DNA of 64,000 nt from Mesorhizobium sp. M4B.F.Ca.ET.203.01.1.1. GTDB taxonomy: Bacteria; Pseudomonadota; Alphaproteobacteria; Rhizobiales; Rhizobiaceae. Location of the stretch: the NCBI RefSeq assembly GCF_004791025.1, contig NZ_SRUO01000002.1, positions 661,914 through 725,913 of the forward strand, written 5' to 3'. Below, piece after piece: positions 1 to 8,723 of this stretch (position 1 is the stretch's first letter; every line of letters begins with the position of its first letter). A model generated the notes under the pieces. That model was not told where the DNA came from. It made no database searches and saw only the letters and a list, made by a program, of their open reading frames with translations. A program made the translations under genes and the position numbers.

Positions 1-1092
1 GAACAGAAGCAACTGCCTGGCGATCTGCGAGGCGCGGCTGGCCGGGCTTTCGGCCGACATGATCAAACCGGCGCGGTATTGCGCGCGCGCCCGGTCGAGC
101 TCCTCCTGCAGGATGTTCTCGCCGGCCTTCTGCAATTCGTCAATGATGACCGGCACCAGCTTGGCGATATCGCTCTGCCCGGTCGCGGCGTGCACGCCGA
201 ATATGCCGGTGTCGGAAAAGCCCCAGTGGAACGCGTAGACCGAGTAGCACAGGCCGCGTTTCTCGCGCACCTCCTGGAACAGCCTCGACGACATGCCGCC
301 GCCAAGGATCATCGACAGCACCTGCGAGGCGTAGAAATCGCGCACATGATAGGCGCGGCCCTCGAAGCCGAGCACGATCTGCGCGTCCATCAGGTCGCGA
401 TCCTCGCGGAAGTCGCCGCCGACATATTGCGCGTATTGCGGAATGCTGCTCTCGGCCTTGGCGCGGAAGCCGCCGAGCCGCTTCTCCACCTCGCGCACGA
501 AATTGTCGTGCTTGATGTCGCCGGCGGCCACGACCACCATGCGCTCGGCGCCGTACTGGCGCTCGATGAAATTGTGCAGCTGCTTGGAGGTGAAGGATTT
601 GACCGTTTCCGGGGTGCCGAGGATCGAGCGGCCGATCGTCTGGTGGCGGAAGGCGGTTTCGGTGAAGCGATCGAAGACGATATCGTCGGGCGTGTCGTGC
701 GCGGCGCCGATTTCCTGCAGGATCACATGCTGTTCGCGCTCGAGTTCTTCAGGGTCGAATTCGGACTCCTGCAGGATGTCTGCCAGGATGTCGACCGCCA
801 GCGGCACGTCGTCGGAGAGCACCCTGGCGTAATAGGAGGTGGTCTCGACGCTGGTGGCGGCGTTGATCTCGCCGCCGACATTCTCGATTTCCGAGGCGAT
901 CTCGAAGGCGGTGCGCCTTTTCGTGCCCTTGAAGGCCATATGCTCGAGCAAATGGGCCATTCCGTGCTCTTCCTCACGCTCATTGCGTGCGCCCGACTTG
1001 ACCCAGGCACCGAGGGCAACGGATTCGAGGCTTGGAAGGGTTTCGGTTGCGACTGTCAGGCCGTTCGACAGACGGCTTACCTCAACACCCAT
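1..1092 (-). CDS. M16 family zinc peptidase, 3' end cut by window edge
   Basis: This is an insulinase/processing-peptidase-like zinc protease, read from ATG at 1092 (reverse strand) for 364 codons to the window edge without a stop. The inverted zinc motif HLLEH lies at residues 47-51 and the third ligand candidate is Glu127 in the segment EREQHVILQEIG, the normal spacing for M16B enzymes. The conserved start MGVEVSRLSNGLTVATE fits, and an AAGGAG ribosome site lies about 10 bases upstream. The start is 14 bases after the thrC stop, so the two are probably co-transcribed. Members usually have about 420-430 residues, so only the C-terminal tail is missing. The natural substrate cannot be told from sequence. 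Confidence 0.93.
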   Translation of the reverse strand, partial: MGVEVSRLSNGLTVATETLPSLESVALGAWVKSGARNEREEEHGMAHLLEHMAFKGTKRRTAFEIASEIENVGGEINAATSVETTSYYARVLSDDVPLAVDILADILQESEFDPEELEREQHVILQEIGAAHDTPDDIVFDRFTETAFRHQTIGRSILGTPETVKSFTSKQLHNFIERQYGAERMVVVAAGDIKHDNFVREVEKRLGGFRAKAESSIPQYAQYVGGDFREDRDLMDAQIVLGFEGRAYHVRDFYASQVLSMILGGGMSSRLFQEVREKRGLCYSVYAFHWGFSDTGIFGVHAATGQSDIAKLVPVIIDELQKAGENILQEELDRARAQYRAGLIMSAESPASRASQIARQLLLF

Positions 1093-1106
1093 ATGGCAAG
1101 TACTCC

Positions 1107-2504
1107 TTAACGCGCCGCCCGCGTGTGGCGTCCGACGTAATCTTCCACCATTTTCAGGTCGGAGGGAAGTACCGTGTATTTTTCGTCGGCTGTCATCAAT
1201 GCGCCCAGCCATGCCGGCAGGGCCGGCGTGATGCCGCTGGCGGCCTCGACCGCGGCCGGGAACTTGGCTGGATGCGCGGTGCCCAGCACCACCATGGGGA
1301 CTGCGCCATCGACCTTGCCGGCGGCAACGTGCACGGCCGCCGCCGTGTGCGGGTCGAGCAGATAGTTGCTCGCCGCGAGCGTCGAACGGATGGTGGCGGC
1401 GACCTCGTCGACGCTTGAGCGGCCGGCGTCGAATTCGGCGCGGATCTTCGCGATTTCGCCCGCCTCGATGGTGAAGGCGCCGGACTGCTTCAGCCCGTTC
1501 ATGTAGCGCCGCACGGTCTCGGCATCGCGGTCGGCCGCCTCGAACAGCAGGCGCTCGAAGTTCGACGACACCTGGATGTCCATCGACGGCGAGGTCGTGG
1601 CGAACACGCCCTTGGTGTGGTATTCGCCGCTCGCCAGCGTGCGCGCCAATATGTCGTTGTCATTGGTGGCGATGATCAGCCGATCGATCGGCAATCCCAT
1701 TCTTTTCGCGGCATAACCGGCGAAGATATCGCCGAAATTGCCGGTCGGCACGGTGAACGACACCGGCCGGTCGGGCGCGCCGAGCGACAGCGCCGAGGAG
1801 AAATAATAGACGATCTGGGCCATGATGCGTGCCCAGTTGATCGAATTGACGCCCGACAACGAAACCCGGTCGCGAAAACCGTGGTCGTTGAACATGTCCT
1901 TCACCAGGCCCTGGCAATCGTCGAAATTGCCTTCGATCGAGAGTGCATGCACGTTCGCCGCGCTTGACGTCGTCATCTGCCGCTGCTGCACCGGCGAGAC
2001 CTTGCCGTGCGGGAAAAGGATGAAGATGTCGGTGCGGTCGCGGCCGGCGAAAGCATCGATCGCGGCGCCGCCGGTGTCGCCGGAGGTGGCGCCGACGATT
2101 GTGGCGCGCTGACCGCGCTCGGCCAGCACATGGTCCATCAGTCGCGCCAGCAGTTGCATGGCGACGTCCTTGAAGGCGAGCGTCGGGCCGTGGAAGAGTT
2201 CGAGCACGAAAGTGTTCGCCCCGGTCTGCACCAGCGGGCAGACGGCCTCGTGGCGGAAGGTGGCATAGGCCTCGCGCACCAGCCGCTCGAAGACGGGCGC
2301 CGCGATCTCGCCGCCCAGGAACGGCGTCAGCACGCGAATGGCAAGGTCGGGATAGGCGAGTCCGCGCATGGCGCGGATGTCGGCGGCGGAAAACTGCGGC
2401 CATTCGCGCGGCACATAGAGCCCGCCGTCGCGGGCCAGCCCGGCCAGCACCGCGTCGGAAAATCCAAGCACGGGCGCGTCCCCGCGGGTACTCACATATT
2501 GCAT
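1107..2504 (-). CDS. thrC: Threonine synthase
   Basis: Threonine synthase converts O-phospho-L-homoserine to L-threonine with pyridoxal phosphate, the last step of threonine synthesis in the cytoplasm. The 465-residue product begins MQYVSTRGDAP, the usual start of this family. The PLP lysine is K112 in HGPTLAFKD, and the phosphate-binding loop GATSGDTGGAA is present. I chose ATG at 2504 over upstream codons because the family starts at this methionine; a GTG six bases upstream is an alternative. The gene lies upstream of the M16 peptidase in a likely operon. Length and motifs are normal and nothing looks damaged. Confidence 0.96.
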   Translation of the reverse strand: MQYVSTRGDAPVLGFSDAVLAGLARDGGLYVPREWPQFSAADIRAMRGLAYPDLAIRVLTPFLGGEIAAPVFERLVREAYATFRHEAVCPLVQTGANTFVLELFHGPTLAFKDVAMQLLARLMDHVLAERGQRATIVGATSGDTGGAAIDAFAGRDRTDIFILFPHGKVSPVQQRQMTTSSAANVHALSIEGNFDDCQGLVKDMFNDHGFRDRVSLSGVNSINWARIMAQIVYYFSSALSLGAPDRPVSFTVPTGNFGDIFAGYAAKRMGLPIDRLIIATNDNDILARTLASGEYHTKGVFATTSPSMDIQVSSNFERLLFEAADRDAETVRRYMNGLKQSGAFTIEAGEIAKIRAEFDAGRSSVDEVAATIRSTLAASNYLLDPHTAAAVHVAAGKVDGAVPMVVLGTAHPAKFPAAVEAASGITPALPAWLGALMTADEKYTVLPSDLKMVEDYVGRHTRAAR

Positions 2505-2632
2505 CGTCACAAGTCCATTGCAGCCGGCGGGTTCATCCACCGCCAATTGGTTAATTTTCCGAGCCGGCTCAGTCGCATTTTCGCCGCGCCGTTGATATAC
2601 GTCACCAGCTTTGCGAGAGGGAAGTGGAGTTC

Positions 2633-3355
2633 ATGGCGTTTCATTCGGTCAACCGTCGTTTTGTCGCGGGTCTGGCGCTTGCCGGCTTTATGCTTGCCGC
2701 CGCCGGCTGCCAATCGAGCGACAATGGCATACTGAGCTTTGGTCTGGGCAAGAAGGACACCCAGGCGCCGCCGCCGCCGCAGGACCCCAAGGTGCTTGCC
2801 AGCCAGTTGGAGGCCTATTGCCCGAAAGTAACGCTGCGCGACGGCACCGCCTACTTCAACACCTATGCCAAGGGCGGCGCCAAGCCCAGGAAGAAGGCCG
2901 ACGCCGCGCAGGACGCCGAGGCCGCCGCCGCCCAGACCGCGCCTGATGGCACCATTGTCGATCCCGATCGCGATCCCGCCAAGGTCATCTATCAGGCCTC
3001 GATCACCGACGTGACCCGCGATTGCATGCGCGCCAACGGCCAGCTGTCGATGAAGATAGCGGTGGCCGGCAAGGTCGTGCCTGGGCCGATGTTCGCGCCC
3101 GGCACCATCACCATGCCGATTCGCGTCGCGGTGATGCACGGCACCGATGTGCTCTACTCGCAGATCCACCAGTACCAGGTCCAGGTCTCCGACCCGTCGG
3201 CCGCGACGCAGTTCGTCTTCACCGACCAGAACGTCCTGGTGCCGGAACCGACCGCCAAGGACTACCAGGCCTTTGCCGGATATGACGAAAACACGCCGAA
3301 AGCCGCGACCGACAAGGGCAAGCGGAAGAAAAAGGCCGCTCCGGCGACAAACTGA
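2633..3355 (+). CDS. Predicted lipoprotein of unknown function
   Basis: This 240-residue protein has a lipoprotein signal: a basic start, a hydrophobic stretch (FVAGLALAGFMLAAAGC) and a lipobox ending at Cys26. The mature part carries a Pro-rich linker (QAPPPPQ), an Ala/Lys-rich low-complexity segment around residues 85-105 and a Lys-rich tail (KGKRKKKAA). It resembles uncharacterised outer-membrane-associated lipoproteins of Rhizobiales, but I cannot assign a function. ATG at 2633 is preferred because GGGAAGTGGAG lies just upstream; an in-frame GTG at 2624 overlaps that site. It is transcribed away from thrC, and a stem-loop follows the stop. Confidence 0.8.
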   Translation: MAFHSVNRRFVAGLALAGFMLAAAGCQSSDNGILSFGLGKKDTQAPPPPQDPKVLASQLEAYCPKVTLRDGTAYFNTYAKGGAKPRKKADAAQDAEAAAAQTAPDGTIVDPDRDPAKVIYQASITDVTRDCMRANGQLSMKIAVAGKVVPGPMFAPGTITMPIRVAVMHGTDVLYSQIHQYQVQVSDPSAATQFVFTDQNVLVPEPTAKDYQAFAGYDENTPKAATDKGKRKKKAAPATN

Positions 3356-3365
3356 GGTGGGCTGG

Positions 3366-3388
3366 GGCGGACGCTTCAAGCGTCCGCC
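3366..3388. terminator. Bidirectional stem-loop between convergent genes
   Basis: GGCGGACGC and GCGTCCGCC form a perfect 9-bp stem around the loop TTCAA. It sits between the convergent lipoprotein and HAD genes and contains the stop codon of the HAD gene. There is no clear T-run on either side, so its efficiency as an intrinsic terminator is uncertain. Confidence 0.55.
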
Positions 3389-4065
3389 GACCATTCCGAC
3401 AGCGCGGCAATCACGCTTTTCAACTCGGCCCAGCGGCGGATGACCGTCTCCGCGCCGGCTTCGGTCAGCGCGTCGGCGTGGCCGGGATAGCTGTGCGCGG
3501 CGCCGGTGAAGCCGATGACGCGCATGCCGGCCGTCCTGGCGCCGGTGACGCCATGCACCGAGTCCTCGATGACGAAGGTATTTTTCGGATCGGCGTTGAG
3601 CCTTTCGGCGGCGTAAAGGAACACGTCCGGAGCCGGCTTGGTCTTTTTGCTGGGGATGTCGAGCCCCGAAAAGATGCGGCCGGCGAAGAACGGCAGTAGC
3701 CCCACCTTCTCCAGCATGAACTCGACCCGCTCCGTGCGCGAATTCGAGCAGACGCAGCGCCGCACCGTCACCGCCGCGACCGCCTCGCGCGCGCCGTCGA
3801 TGGCGCGCACGTCGCTGCGCAGCTTGCGGTCGACCAGCTCTTCGGCGCGGCCGATCAGCGAGGCCTGGAACGGGATGGCCGATTTCTCCTCGACCCGCAT
3901 CATGATGTCCTTGAAGGTCAGTCCGGCATAGGTCTCGGCCAGTTCCTCGGCCGAGATCTCATACCCGGCCGAGGTCAGGAGCTCGGCCTCGATGCGCGCG
4001 GCGATGATTTCGGAATCGACGAGCACGCCGTCGCAATCGAAGATGACAAGGTCTGGCTGGGGCAT
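3376..4065 (-). CDS. HAD-IA family hydrolase, phosphoglucomutase/phosphatase type
   Basis: This 229-residue HAD-superfamily hydrolase should hydrolyse or transfer a phosphate from a small phosphorylated metabolite. Motif I is FDCDGVLVDSE with nucleophile Asp10 and acid/base Asp12. Motif II is at CSNSRTER, the motif III lysine is in SKKTKPAPD, and motif IV is VIEDSVHGVTGA, all in the usual order with an alpha-helical cap between motifs I and II. The pattern is that of the beta-phosphoglucomutase/GS1-like group, but the substrate cannot be predicted. It is convergent with the lipoprotein gene and divergent from ccrM. Confidence 0.88.
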   Translation of the reverse strand: MPQPDLVIFDCDGVLVDSEIIAARIEAELLTSAGYEISAEELAETYAGLTFKDIMMRVEEKSAIPFQASLIGRAEELVDRKLRSDVRAIDGAREAVAAVTVRRCVCSNSRTERVEFMLEKVGLLPFFAGRIFSGLDIPSKKTKPAPDVFLYAAERLNADPKNTFVIEDSVHGVTGARTAGMRVIGFTGAAHSYPGHADALTEAGAETVIRRWAELKSVIAALSEWSADA

Positions 4066-4203
4066 GGCAATCCGGAACGCGGGAGAAAGCTGGCCTGATA
4101 CGGCTCAGGCGGCGCGGCATACACCAAGCGGCCGGGCTTCGCAAATTCACGGCAGGTCTCGACCGGGGCAGTCCCGCCCTTCACCGAATATTTACGCTGA
4201 TCG

Positions 4204-5384
<1,181 letters not shown>

Positions 5385-5440
5385 GATCCCGCTGTTAAAG
5401 TTGAATCAGAACTTCAGCGGATCGTCCGAAGCGATTCAAA

Positions 5441-6052
5441 TCAGGCCCTGATCCCGTAACGCTCGAGGTCCGCCTTGAGCGTTACGGCGTCGGTGAACAG
5501 CACCGACTGCCAGCCGGCCGCCCTGGCGCCGTCGACATTCTTCTGGCTGTCATCGATGAACAGCGTCGCGGACGGTTCGAGGCCGAACGCGGCGACATGA
5601 TGATCGTAGATGGCGCGATCCGGCTTGATCTGCCGGATGTCGGCCGAAACGGTCACGCCGCGCGGACGGTTGAGGAAGCCGAAACGCTGCCGGGCTTCGG
5701 CAAGCGTATCCGAGGCAAAGTTGGTCAGCATGGTGACATCGTGGCCGGCCTCGATCAGGCCGATCATGATGGCGACGCTGTCGTCATAGGCATGCGGCAC
5801 CATCTCGTGCCAATGCCGGCGGAAATTGCGAATATTCTCCGCATGGCCCGGGTATTCGCCGATCAGCAGCGCTTCGGCCTCTGCCCATGTCCGGCCGCGG
5901 TCCTGCTCGAGGTTCCAGTCATGCGTGCAGACATTGTCGAAGAACCATTTCCGCTCCTCGGCATCGGGGATCAGGCGGCTGAAGGGAAGGTCCGGATCGT
6001 AGTGGATCAGCACCCTGCCGATGTCGAACACGATGTGGCGGATTTCGGTCAT
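5441..6052 (-). CDS. HAD-IA hydrolase, YihX-like
   Basis: This 203-residue HAD-family phosphatase-like protein begins MTEIRHIVFDIGRVL. The second motif I position is Gly (DIG instead of DxD), as in the YihX/epoxide-hydrolase-N-terminal subgroup. Motif II is MLTNFAS, the motif III lysine is in IKPDRAIY, and motif IV is LFIDDSQKNVDGA. YihX hydrolyses glucose-1-phosphate in E. coli, but substrate transfer to this protein is only a guess. It is convergent with ccrM and unrelated in detail to the other HAD gene at 3376. Confidence 0.87.
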   Translation of the reverse strand: MTEIRHIVFDIGRVLIHYDPDLPFSRLIPDAEERKWFFDNVCTHDWNLEQDRGRTWAEAEALLIGEYPGHAENIRNFRRHWHEMVPHAYDDSVAIMIGLIEAGHDVTMLTNFASDTLAEARQRFGFLNRPRGVTVSADIRQIKPDRAIYDHHVAAFGLEPSATLFIDDSQKNVDGARAAGWQSVLFTDAVTLKADLERYGIRA

Positions 6053-6137
6053 GCCTGTCCTTTCAATGCGGGCGCTGCCTTAGCGCATGTCACCCAAAAG
6101 TGCAGCGGTTTGGGATAGCGTGTCGCGCGTGACCCGG

Positions 6138-7256
6138 TCACACGCGACGCGCTTTGGTCGCGCCCGGTATCGCTGCCTCGATTACCTTTTTCATGACGGT
6201 GGGCAGCGCCTCCCCGGAAATCTCATGGGCCAGCGACCAGAAATGCCCTTCCGGCGCATCACCTTTCATGTGGGCATGAAAGACTTCGAGTTCGAGCGCG
6301 AAATGGGTGAAGACATGCGCGATCCGGCCGGCGCGTCGCCAGTCAGCCGCAAACGGCGCCCCAGCCTCCGTGGTCGCGCCGTCCACCCTTGCGCTCCACG
6401 CCGTCGTCGGCACTTCGGTCATGCCGCCGAGCAGGCCCTTTTCCGGGCGCTTGCGAAGCAGGATGGCGCCATCCCTGCGCTGGGCCACGAAGGCCGCACC
6501 CCGCCTGAGCGGCTTGTCGTCCTTGGGCCGGCGGACGGGGAAACGCTCGGGATCGCCCGAGACAATGGCGCTGCAATCCGCGCGCAGCGGGCACAGCATG
6601 CAGCGCGGCCGCCGCGGCGTGCAGATCGTGGCGCCGAGATCCATCATCGCCTGGGCGAAATCGCCCGGCCGCCTTGCCGGAACCATCCGCTCGACCAGCG
6701 CGCGGATTTCTGGCTTGGCCTCCGTGAGCGGCGTCGCGATCGAATTCAGCCTGGACACGACCCGCTCGACATTGCCGTCGACGACGGCCGCCGGCCGGTC
6801 GAAGGCGATGGCCGAGATCGCCGCCGCCGTGTAGGTGCCGATCCCCGGCAACTCCCTGAGGCCGGCCTCCGTGTCCGGAAAGCGGCCGCCGCGCTGAGCG
6901 ACAAGATCGGCGCAGGCCTTGAGGTTGCGCGCCCGCGAATAGTAGCCGAGCCCGGCCCAGGCTTTCATGACGTCCTCGGCGGGCGCCGCCGCCAGCGCCC
7001 GGACGTCAGGCCATTTTTCGAGGAAGGCGCGAAAATAGGCTTTGACCGCTTCGACCGTGGTCTGCTGCAGCATCACTTCCGACAGCCAAACCCGGTAGGG
7101 ATCGGGGTTGGCTCCCTCCGCCAGCGCCTTGGGCGCGACGCGCCACGGCAGGTCGCGGTGATGCGCGTCGTACCAGTCAAGCAGGCGGGAGGCGACTGAA
7201 ACGGCTTCGCTGCTTTCGCCGGATGCGGCCTTGCGGGTCTGGTCGTGCGATGCCAT
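6138..7256 (-). CDS. mutY: A/G-specific adenine glycosylase MutY
   Basis: MutY removes adenine mispaired with 8-oxoguanine in base-excision repair. The 372-residue product has the catalytic Glu60 in SEVMLQQT, a helix-hairpin-helix LPGIGTYTAAAI at about 136-147, Asp160 in VVDGN and the 4Fe-4S ligands C-x6-C-x2-C-x5-C (Cys212, 219, 222, 228). A NUDIX-like C-terminal domain follows for 8-oxoG recognition. I chose ATG at 7256; an in-frame GTG at 7289 would extend into the divergent promoter. It is divergently transcribed from the DUF721 gene. Intact and typical. Confidence 0.95.
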   Translation of the reverse strand: MASHDQTRKAASGESSEAVSVASRLLDWYDAHHRDLPWRVAPKALAEGANPDPYRVWLSEVMLQQTTVEAVKAYFRAFLEKWPDVRALAAAPAEDVMKAWAGLGYYSRARNLKACADLVAQRGGRFPDTEAGLRELPGIGTYTAAAISAIAFDRPAAVVDGNVERVVSRLNSIATPLTEAKPEIRALVERMVPARRPGDFAQAMMDLGATICTPRRPRCMLCPLRADCSAIVSGDPERFPVRRPKDDKPLRRGAAFVAQRRDGAILLRKRPEKGLLGGMTEVPTTAWSARVDGATTEAGAPFAADWRRAGRIAHVFTHFALELEVFHAHMKGDAPEGHFWSLAHEISGEALPTVMKKVIEAAIPGATKARRV

Positions 7257-7289
7257 TGATCGGGTGAGCTCGGGGATTGGAGAACGCAC

Positions 7290-7790
7290 ATGGCAGGGAA
7301 AAGGCCCTACGGCAATCCCGTCCCGGTGAGCGATCTCGCAACCGAGATCCTCGATCCGGTGCTGAAGAAGCGGGCCGGCATCTCGATCGGGCTGGTGCAG
7401 TCCTGGGAGGAGATCGCCGGGCCCCGGCTAGCCGGCCGCTCGCGCCCGGAAAAGATCCAGTGGCCGCGCCGCCTGCATGAGGACGATCCGTTCGAGCCGG
7501 CGCTGCTGATCATCGCGTGCGAGGGCATGGCGGCGCTCCACCTGCAGCACGAGGCAGGCGAAATCATCAATCGCGTCAATGCTTTCCTCGGCTTCAACGC
7601 CATTGGCCGCATCAAGATCGTGCAGAAGCCGGTGCTGTCCGAAAAGGCCCGGCCGAAACCGGCGCCGAGACCGCTCAACGACGCCGAGAAGGCGAAGCTT
7701 TCGCGAACCGTGGGCAAGATCGAGGACGATGGCCTGCGCGCCTCGCTGGAGCGCCTCGGCGCGACAATTCTGGGGCAGAAAAGACCATAG
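7290..7790 (+). CDS. DUF721 (DciA-like) protein
   Basis: This 166-residue protein belongs to the DUF721 group, which includes DciA, a loader of the replicative helicase DnaB in many bacteria. The N-terminal segment contains the family pattern SIGLVQSWEEIAGPRLA, followed by a hydrophobic beta-rich stretch (LLIIACEGMAALHLQHEAGEI cut short here) and NRVNAFLGFNAIGRIKIVQ. The tail is charged. A GGAG ribosome site lies 8 bases before ATG 7290. Its position next to mutY, divergent, is common in Rhizobiales. Whether it loads DnaB here is inferred from the family only. Confidence 0.82.
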   Translation: MAGKRPYGNPVPVSDLATEILDPVLKKRAGISIGLVQSWEEIAGPRLAGRSRPEKIQWPRRLHEDDPFEPALLIIACEGMAALHLQHEAGEIINRVNAFLGFNAIGRIKIVQKPVLSEKARPKPAPRPLNDAEKAKLSRTVGKIEDDGLRASLERLGATILGQKRP

Positions 7791-7931
7791 GATTGTCGCT
7801 AATCTCGCGTATTCGTGAACGCACGCCAAAATTTGGCGATTGGAATGGGGACGGCGATGCCTTAATTCGCGCCAACTCTCGCCTTTTCTAGCCTTTGCAT
7901 TGCAAAATCCAACCGATATCAGGTGATTCGC

Positions 7932-8660
7932 ATGAACCGTCCTTTGTCTCGCAGAAACCTTCTGACCTCGCTGGCCGCCATTCCGGCGGTGGCTCTCATC
8001 GCCGCATGCAGCGACTCGGGCGAGGACGCAAAGGCCGCCGATGTGAAGCCCGCCAACCCGTCGACGCCCGCCAAGCCGGCAACGCCGGCGGCCGCAAAGG
8101 TGCCGGAAGCGCAGGGCACGGTCGACATGGCGCAGCTGCTGAAGCCGGGCGCGCTGCCCGAAAAGCAGCTTGGCAAGGACGACGCCAAGGTCACCATCGT
8201 CGAATATGCCTCGATGACTTGCCCGCATTGCGCGCACTTCAACGAAACCACCTTCCCTGAGTTGAAGACCAAATACATCGACAGCGGCAAGGTGCGCTAC
8301 ATCCTGCGTGAATTTCCCTTCGACCCGAGCGCCGAGGCCGGCTTCATGCTGGCGCGTTGCGCCAAGGATAACTATTTCCCGATGGTCGACGTGCTGTTCA
8401 AGCAGCAGCCCAGCTGGGTCGGCGTCAACAACACCAAGGAAGCACTGCTGCAGATCTCCAAGCTCGCTGGTTTTACACAGGAGTCCTTTGAGGCCTGCTT
8501 GACGGACCAGAAACTTCTGGACGATGTGAGAGCAGTCCAGAAACGCGGCGCGGACGAGTTCAAGGTCGACTCGACGCCGACCTTCTTCATCAATGGAAAG
8601 ACCTACAAAGGGGCGATGTCGATTGAGGAAATGTCGGCCATCATCGACCCTCTGCTCTGA
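7932..8660 (+). CDS. DsbA-family thiol:disulfide oxidoreductase, exported
   Basis: This 242-residue periplasmic thioredoxin-fold protein probably forms or rearranges disulfides in exported proteins. The N-terminus has a twin-arginine-like SRRNLL followed by a hydrophobic stretch and a lipobox LIAAC at Cys26, so it may be a lipid-anchored protein. A Pro/Ala linker (about 40-60) leads to the DsbA domain with active site CPHC at residues 97-100 and the cis-Pro region STPTFFING. It is the BdbD/DsbA-like type common in Alphaproteobacteria. ATG 7932 is preferred over GTG 7923 because AGGTG lies upstream. A terminator-like hairpin separates it from smc. Confidence 0.9.
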   Translation: MNRPLSRRNLLTSLAAIPAVALIAACSDSGEDAKAADVKPANPSTPAKPATPAAAKVPEAQGTVDMAQLLKPGALPEKQLGKDDAKVTIVEYASMTCPHCAHFNETTFPELKTKYIDSGKVRYILREFPFDPSAEAGFMLARCAKDNYFPMVDVLFKQQPSWVGVNNTKEALLQISKLAGFTQESFEACLTDQKLLDDVRAVQKRGADEFKVDSTPTFFINGKTYKGAMSIEEMSAIIDPLL

Positions 8661-8669
8661 CGTCCAGGC

Positions 8670-8697
8670 CGCGCCGAAGCGGCCCGGCTTCGGCGCG
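8670..8697 (+). terminator. Hairpin after the DsbA-like gene
   Basis: CGCGCCGAAGC pairs perfectly with GCTTCGGCGCG around the loop GGCCCG, starting 9 bases after the stop codon. No T-run follows, so it may be a weak terminator or an mRNA-stabilising element. Confidence 0.5.
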
Positions 8698-8723
8698 CGC
8701 GCCTGTAGTGTGGGGCGGCGCGA

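Noticed and set aside
79..1110. 343-codon open frame on the plus strand over the M16 peptidase
   Set aside because: It is antisense to a peptidase with a complete zinc motif. High GC creates long open antisense frames.
6087..7199. 370-codon plus-strand frame over mutY
   Set aside because: It is antisense to mutY, whose iron-sulfur and catalytic residues are complete.
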